From Aphrophora alni (Eukaryota; Arthropoda; Insecta; Hemiptera; Aphrophoridae): a stretch of 64,000 nt of DNA. Within the stretch, counting starts at the first letter, position 1. Each line of letters begins with the position of its first letter. The stretch is taken from the NCBI GenBank assembly GCA_963513935.1, contig OY740772.1, positions 101,389,340 through 101,453,339 of the forward strand, in the 5' to 3' direction. The translations under genes and the position numbers were made by a program. Positions 58,270-64,000 of this stretch are shown in pieces. Under the pieces are notes generated by a model. It ran no database searches. It was not told the origin of the DNA and worked only from the letters and a program-made list of their open reading frames with translations.

Positions 58270-58790
58270 TTATGCACAGTTTTGTTTAATAATAATCCCG
58301 ATTACTTTTAGATATTCGAAATCTCTTTCTGTGTTGGGATTATTAAACATTACAATACACAATAGAACTCATAATGGTTATGTAGCACAGTATGTTTGTC
58401 TAGATATGCATTTGTCGTTACCTAATCAGTCATCCATTGTTTGGCTTTCTTTCCCATTAGTCACAGGAGCTTCTATTGTTCATACATACAATGTACCTCT
58501 ATTACAAACCACTTCTGTTATTAATTAAATGACAAAATCAGAGGTTCTGACTGTCATTTATTTCTGCAAAGCAAATATTCCTTGATTCTCTACAATTGTA
58601 GTGTGATTAATGAAGATAAAGTATTTATATATGAATGTATGTGGTAATATATTGTATGGTGAATATAAATATTATTTGTTATATATTACGTAAATGCTGT
58701 ATGGGGAATATTACACACCTAGTAATTTTCTAAATCTCTTTTGTTCAGTTTGGTAATATTTTGACAAAAAAAAAAATCTATATCCGGAGT
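58270..58790 (+). repeat. Exon-like dispersed duplicate, copy 2 (partner at 43.0 kb)
   Basis: Same orientation as copy 1, 15.3 kb away. Upstream edge includes ATTACTTTTAG, a possible splice acceptor. Similarity continues past the shared stop through TAATTAAATGACA and a common ATATATTGTATGGT block. Confidence 0.75.
58311..58528 (+). pseudogene. Possible C-terminal exon, unknown protein, copy 2
   Basis: After the acceptor-like TTTTAG the frame reads IFEISFCVGIIKHYN, then a 7-bp insertion (repeat of AATACAC) shifts it, and it continues in frame as NRTHNGYVAQYVCLDMHLSL, PNQSSIVWLSFPLVTGASIV, HTYNVPLLQTTSVIN and stop at 58,526-58,528. The insertion breaks continuity with the upstream part that copy 1 keeps open, so this copy is probably non-functional. 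A start inside it (GTG at 58,331) is not a credible eukaryotic start. Confidence 0.35.
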
Positions 58791-60404
58791 TTTATTTTAT
58801 CTTTTATAGCGGATATTACTATATCATTTCATTCCTGCTTTGTTTTATTCTAATAACAATTGTCTGATAGTTATTTCATAAAAAACAAAAATAAATCCCA
58901 ATAAGGATTTAAAAGTAATATTTTTGTATTTTAATGTTACATCAATTTTGACTTTCTTTTTACTACTGTTGACACCTAAACTAGAGTCTTGTTTCTCTAC
59001 AGTATACAGATCAAATTAATATGGCTGCCATCTGAATCTATAAAACTGTAAGAAATTCAGTCAAACTTTAAGTAAGAAACCTTTATTTACTATATTTATA
59101 TGGGATTTAAAAATATTTAAAATTTTGAAATTTGCCTTTATTTTCCAACCTCATTTGTAAAATGCCAATAACATGTTTACGATATTTTAGATAGAATATG
59201 AAATTTTAGGACTCTTTTTTTCTTAAGTATTTTTGATAAACCCAGGCGTTTAGAAGTTACGATTAATGAAAGATTGTAAATTTATTTTATACTAGATTTT
59301 TAGTGGGTGTTTCATTTTATTTTTTGTTTTTTAAAAAATAAAATTGAGGATAAACCAATAATAATTACAAGCACACAATAAAAATCAAATAAAAATAAAT
59401 TACCAATTTTTCATTAGACGTAGCTTTTAATCGGATGGGTTTAACAAAAAATACCCAAGATTAAAAGTGTCTATATTATTCATTAGATATAACCATAATA
59501 CAAGATTTTGTTTTGGTTTTATGAAACTAAGTTCCTCACTTTTATAAATTGGAAGAACATAACTTTAAATTCTATAAAAATAATTTGGAGTTAAATTATA
59601 TAACCAAACGTTTTAGAATATTTTATTGAATATTTATACATGTACATACTTGTATATCTTTTAATCAGTATTCATGTTAATTATTTAGATGGTATAACAT
59701 TATATTTTTAGTATAAATTTTACACAGTTTGAAAATTAAAAAATGATATCCACAAATTAGTTGTACAGTAGGTGGAAGATAACATACTGTTACTTGTTTT
59801 GTAATTAAGATTATCGCCAATCTCTGTCTCCAGATCTTTCAGATAAGCTGGACTTGGTTTCAAACTGATAGATTACTTAAGATGGAGGGAGGGAGGTGTG
59901 GTAGTCTAGGATTTAAGTTGGTTTAGAAGTAGGACAATCAGATGATGGCAACCATGGTGTCAAAATGTACATCACTAATGGATTTAATGTGAATAAATAT
60001 TATTGTATTTTTAATTGGAATTTCAGTTAAGGAAATTATCAATTATTGTTGTGAATATAATCACAGGAATCACTTAAGTTTGTATTATTGTGAATAAATT
60101 ACTTTGATTATTGACGAAATTTATAAAGTGAAAAATACTAACATCAATTTCCATAAAATACGCCACATTTTTTCACCATAAAATACAATTTATAAATGTT
60201 TTAGGTTGTTTTATGGACAGCGTATGTTTTAAGATCAACATACAGCACTGAACTGTATAAAACGATTTATTATGCTCTTGTTATAAGTCTTGTATAAGTC
60301 CAGACTGATTTAAGTCCTTTCGGTGTGTGGAAGTACATAATGTAAATAGAATTAACCCATTAGGCTAATATTATACAAGTTTAAAACATATAGTAGGGTG
60401 TATT
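58791..60404. other. AT-rich DNA without a supported gene
   Basis: No feature seen. Confidence 0.55.
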
Positions 60405-60650
60405 CTTCTTTAATAGCTATGGCAATAGTGATGACCTCTTTAATAGCGATCTCAATAGTGATGTCTGGTTTAATAGCGATGTCTTCTTTAATAGCGATGC
60501 CAATTTTGAACACATTTTAATAACGATGGCAATAGTGATGCATAATTTAATAGCGAAGGCTTCTTCAATAGTGATGCCTTATTTAATAGCGATGCCAGTA
60601 ATGATGACCTCTTTAATAGCGTTGACATTAGTGATGCATTCTTTAATTCC
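60405..60650 (+). repeat. ~30-bp minisatellite with half units
   Basis: Repeats of TTTAATAGCGATGCCAATAG plus TGATG-type ends, sometimes only the first ~18 bases. About ten partial or full units. Open frames on both strands here are read-throughs of the repeat. Confidence 0.88.
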
Positions 60651-60985
60651 GCTTTACGTGATTTTTTATATTCGAAAAACAAAATGTAATGGAGGAAAAA
60701 TGACGATTTGTTTTAATACTTATATCTCTTTAGCACTAAGCAATATGAATTAGTTGATATCACATTTTCTTCACGGTATTGAATGATAATAATGACTGGG
60801 TATTGAATTACTTATGAATATCACTAAATTAAATAAAACACAGATCTTTTTAATAACACTAAATAACACTTAATGACACTAAATAACAAACATTTTATTA
60901 GCAATTAGACACCGTTTCATTAAATAAATAATCATTCACAGTTGTTATAACTACACAAATGTTTTTAATACTTTTGTGTAAATGT
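60651..60985. other. AT-rich DNA; short AATAACACT repeats
   Basis: TAACACTAAATAACACTTAA-like direct repeats at 60,853-60,890. Confidence 0.5.
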
Positions 60986-61030
60986 ATCACCTGAAGATGT
61001 TTGTTTAGTCCCTGAAACCTAGGCTTTCAT
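60986..61030 (+). repeat. Hammerhead-like motif (degenerate)
   Basis: CUGAAGA at 60,991-60,997 and GAAA at 61,014-61,017 are intact, but stem II is poor and ACGUC is CCUAG. Confidence 0.35.
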
Positions 61031-61280
61031 TAACAAAAACTGAACTTAAAATTTTATATACAAATTGACTTTTTAAAATAAAGCTGAAATGTTTCCGATT
61101 AAATATCCACAAGGAACGATAACAATGTCATAAGCTAGGGTAATTAATAAATGAGGGAACAAAAAATAAATGAATGCTAGTAGTGCTTGTGCACTTGTGC
61201 CAACTGAAGATGTGGACTCAGTATTAACATATAGGAAATGTATTTTTTCCTCTATGGAACATAAGCCTGAAGTATTTTTT
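61031..61280. other. Unannotated AT-rich DNA
   Basis: An isolated ACUGAAGAUGUGGACUCAGU (61,203-61,222) is a first-half hammerhead-like word without a GAAA partner. Confidence 0.3.
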
Positions 61281-61325
61281 ATGTATTGAGGATGATTAGT
61301 AGTAGTTGAAACGTCGTTTTGTTTT
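61281..61325 (+). repeat. Hammerhead-like motif
   Basis: UUGAGGA (61,286-61,292), stem II GAUUA/UAGUU, GAAACGUC from 61,308. Only C3 is changed. Same subfamily as 38.19 kb. Confidence 0.5.
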
Positions 61326-62114
61326 TACGAATTTGGTCGATAATTGTTTTTATTTCATTTAGTGATTGTAATTTCAACAATTGTTGTTCATTTCGGCTTA
61401 GTGTTTATTAACTATTTTATACATCTTTGTTTGATTAAAGATTTAAAAATATATATTTTACTTTTTTGACTAGTGATTTTCACATTATACTTTTTTAAAG
61501 AAAAAATTACTGCCTAATATAAAAATTGTATTAAAAAAATATAACACATTATTATCTAGTGCAGGACTCTGTTATTATAAAATCAAAACTCATTCCTACT
61601 AATGATAGTTGGAGAGTGCCTGAGTTTAAATTTGAGCACGTAAGTCAAAATATACTGGTTTTTCATAAAATACTGCCTCAACTGAAGCAAGAAGCATAAG
61701 TAGAAATCAAGCAGATATCCACGATAAAAAAACTTTGGTGATATGATATTACTTCTCCTAATTAACGTACTCTAGTAGAGTTTTTATTTGAATCTATCAT
61801 AATTTATACATCAATAATAGATTTATTTGATTATTTAACGGTTCAAATAAATTAAATTTATTTAAAATTTTGTTTAAACAAATGAATTTGGATAATTTAA
61901 AAGATAATTTTAAGGTTAATAAATATCACAAGTAAATAAATACATTCATCAGAAAAATAAACAAATATGTATACGCAAAATAAATAGTTTGAAATTAGTC
62001 TGTCTATGGTTCATACATATTTGTTTTCGCCATTCCGACTACTGATTAATAATTAGATATATTAATGAGACTTATCGTCACAATAGTCTATATTTGTAGG
62101 TAGTTATATCACTA
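61326..62114. other. AT-rich DNA without a supported gene
   Basis: No feature seen. Confidence 0.5.
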
Positions 62115-62190
62115 CGGCTGTTTCGGCTATTCAGCCATTTTCGAGTGTTTCATGCTGGGTTTTCCCGTTTTGTCTTAGTTAAAAAAACTC
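62115..62190 (-). repeat. Hammerhead-like motif, GGCUGAAUAGCC subfamily
   Basis: Minus strand: CGAAAAUGGCUGAAUAGCCG then AAACAGCC. The following TTTCATGCTGGGTTTTCCC (62,148-62,166) has a counterpart (CAGGTTTTCC) beside the 28.89-kb copy, so the surrounding repeat is shared too. Confidence 0.45.
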
Positions 62191-63559
62191 ACAAATCACG
62201 AACACACGACACATAACAGACACACAAGTTCTTTAAACATTTAGTACAACGATGCAGTAGGCCCAATGTCACAACGCGTACTCATTATTTAAGTATGGAG
62301 TCAAATATGTAAGTGAAACAGAGGAAAAATACTGTTATAATACAAATATAATATTATTATTACTTGTACTGGCAGTTTACAAAATAAAAATTAGCAGATA
62401 GTGGAGTTGCGGAGTGAAGTATGAGCAGGTAAATTATAGAGGTTCTATGACAGGGGATACTAACAACAATAGGGTGTAAATAAAATTGGCCTAGGATGAG
62501 TAATAATCTTATAAATTGAAGTTGATCTCGTAAGTTATCACATTTTATAGTTCAAAAAATACGGTTTTTTATAAATTTGTATTTCACAAATAAAACAATA
62601 ATGCATAGTGAATACAATAAAATAATAAGAATAACCAAAATAATACAACCGACCGGAGGGTAGCCAGTGAAGGCTACTTCAGATCAACTAGAGCTTAAGT
62701 GAGATTTTTTAATATAAATACAACAACGATACTCTTAAGGCCTAGTTTACGCATGAAAGTAATGGTACCCACAATTACGATGTGCGGAAAACCTATGCAC
62801 AACTGTTTTAAACAAACTTCCCCTATTGGGTAGGAACTCTTGTTCTCCCAGATTAAATTAACATTTACTATAAGAGCCAAGAAAGCAACTTTTGAACAAT
62901 ACATTAAAGGATCTGCTTGTTACATTAAAAATCGAGGCCGAGAAAGTACCATAATGGTTTAACGTTTTTTAAATGTTGTGGTAACTTTTTGATACTTGAG
63001 TCTCGTCTGACGTAGACCTTTAAATTGAACCATCATCTGACTACCTTTCTAGTTTAAACAGTTAAGTTATCTGTTCAAAAATCCAAAACTTGTCTGCTGC
63101 TATTACCTGAGAACATTCTTAAATAACATAGTATATTATGTGGGGGGCGGAGTAATTATATTTTTAGTTATCTTATTACAACCACACTAACTTCCGCCAC
63201 TTCAGTCACGGTGATTCGAAAAAAAGTCAATATGCAATTTTTCATACCACAATGTAGAATGATTTATCTCATAACTATATTATTTTCCTTTGGATATTTG
63301 TAACTTCTTTTAAACTCACAAATTATAAATTATAAAACTGAAAAATATGAGCTTACAAAATTAAAACATCACTACAAAGAGGATTGCCACAAACTGTGTA
63401 AATTCATTAAAAAATTAAGTTAATGAAGAGGGTGGGGAGGTTTCTGTACTAAAATGTGAATGATTCTGATGTCTTTAGGGCAGGTTCACTCTATGAAAGT
63501 ACATATATTCTCAGATACTCTATATAATAGCTAAAACGATTATGACAATAATAGAATCT
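62191..63559. other. AT-rich DNA without a supported gene
   Basis: Contains the TTAAAGGATCTGCTTGTTAC word shared with 47.46 kb. The open frame at 62,695-62,904 (minus) has no domain. Confidence 0.5.
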
Positions 63560-63587
63560 CTATAAAGCACTTTAGAGCTCCACTGCC

Positions 63588-63960
63588 CATATATCTAGAG
63601 TGCAATGTCCCCGGGCTGGGAAGATACGCATTTCCACCCACTGATCCATGAGCAAGCTGTGAGGTACACTTAGTTCCACTGAGATTCACTTTGGGTATGA
63701 ATAGCTTCGAGTCATGTATCTCGCTATCCGCTTTGATGAACAGACGCTGTTGGGGAACTCAATCTGATTGTTGGGATGAATTATATTGTATAATAAGTTT
63801 ATACTGTTTGTATCTGAACATCAGCGAGTCACTAGGGAGCTAATTTTTTAAGATAAAATAAACAAAGAAGTAGGTATAAACACATATCCAGAAACTCTTA
63901 CAATTTTTTCTGCATGTCTGTTGTTTTGATACAAAATTTGCATTTTCGATGTTCATGTTA
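63588..63960 (+). repeat. Dispersed inverted duplicate, copy B (partner at 33.3 kb)
   Basis: Core 63,594-63,775 matches copy A at ~97%. Similarity starts right after an ATATCTAG and continues, at lower identity and with an insertion near 63,825-63,880, to about 63,960. The short frame after ATCTAG reads MSPGWEDTHFHPLIHEQAVR then YT and stop. Confidence 0.7.
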
Positions 63961-64000
63961 TTGTTGTAATGATATTTTGAGTTTAGACTTGATGCGAGCA

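Noticed and set aside
60488..60753. Open frames on both strands
   Set aside because: Both are read-throughs of the ~30-bp minisatellite.
63700..63775. C/D-box snoRNA (TTTGATGAA followed by CTGA)
   Set aside because: The boxes are only ~28 nt apart, too short for a normal C/D snoRNA, and no terminal stem was seen.

Overview
The window is AT-rich (by eye about 70% A+T) eukaryotic DNA, most likely from an insect. The clues are dispersed clusters of the arthropod pentamer TTAGG/CCTAA, decayed Tc1/mariner and non-LTR elements of the kind common in insects, arthropod-style TATA plus TCAGT promoter spacing, and very low gene density. A hemipteran with a large genome is my best guess, but that is inference. 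There are no operons or bacterial signals. I could not identify any intact host gene with a recognisable product. The window looks like intergenic or deep intronic DNA built from layers of transposon debris.

Layout. 0-9.4 kb: mostly unstructured AT-rich sequence with two copies of a dispersed repeat (called R1 here), one GC-richer coding-like patch near 4.6 kb and a foldback element at 7.1-7.35 kb. 9.5-12.3 kb: a long CT/CACT microsatellite, two MITEs (10.2 and 10.6 kb), a decayed LINE RNase H domain (10.9-11.7 kb, minus strand) and a repeat called R2. 13.4-15.4 kb: a probable LTR-retroelement remnant with a 31-bp tandem repeat, four palindromes, three primer-binding-site-like motifs and a TATA/Inr promoter. 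16.3-16.8 kb: a minisatellite. 22.0-23.2 kb: a Tc1/mariner-type element with about 290-bp terminal inverted repeats and a broken N-terminal transposase fragment. 25.7-26.4 kb: small tandem duplications. 28.8-39.8 kb: several foldback elements, a 0.6-kb tandem duplication (33.9-35.2 kb) and one half of a dispersed inverted repeat whose partner is at 63.6 kb. 41.8-43.5 kb: a foldback with a well-formed hammerhead-ribozyme motif, a LINE endonuclease fragment, and an exon-like block repeated at 58.3 kb. 50.8-51.8 kb: a 21-copy array of 47-bp units. 53.5-54.4 kb: a near full-length but frameshifted Tc1/mariner-superfamily transposase (minus strand). 55.2-63.9 kb: another foldback, GC-rich repeats, minisatellites and more hammerhead-like motifs.

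The theme linking much of the window is a family of at least eighteen short motifs with the layout [CUGANGA]-stem II-[GAA]-[ACGU or ACGCGU]-[C/U], matching the catalytic core of type I hammerhead ribozymes with a tiny palindromic stem III. They often lie in inverted-repeat arrangements. Such ribozymes are known from Penelope-like retroelements and related non-autonomous retrozymes. The copy at 41,869-41,913 (minus) keeps a perfect 6-bp stem I exactly abutting the core, and it is the strongest candidate for a functional element here.
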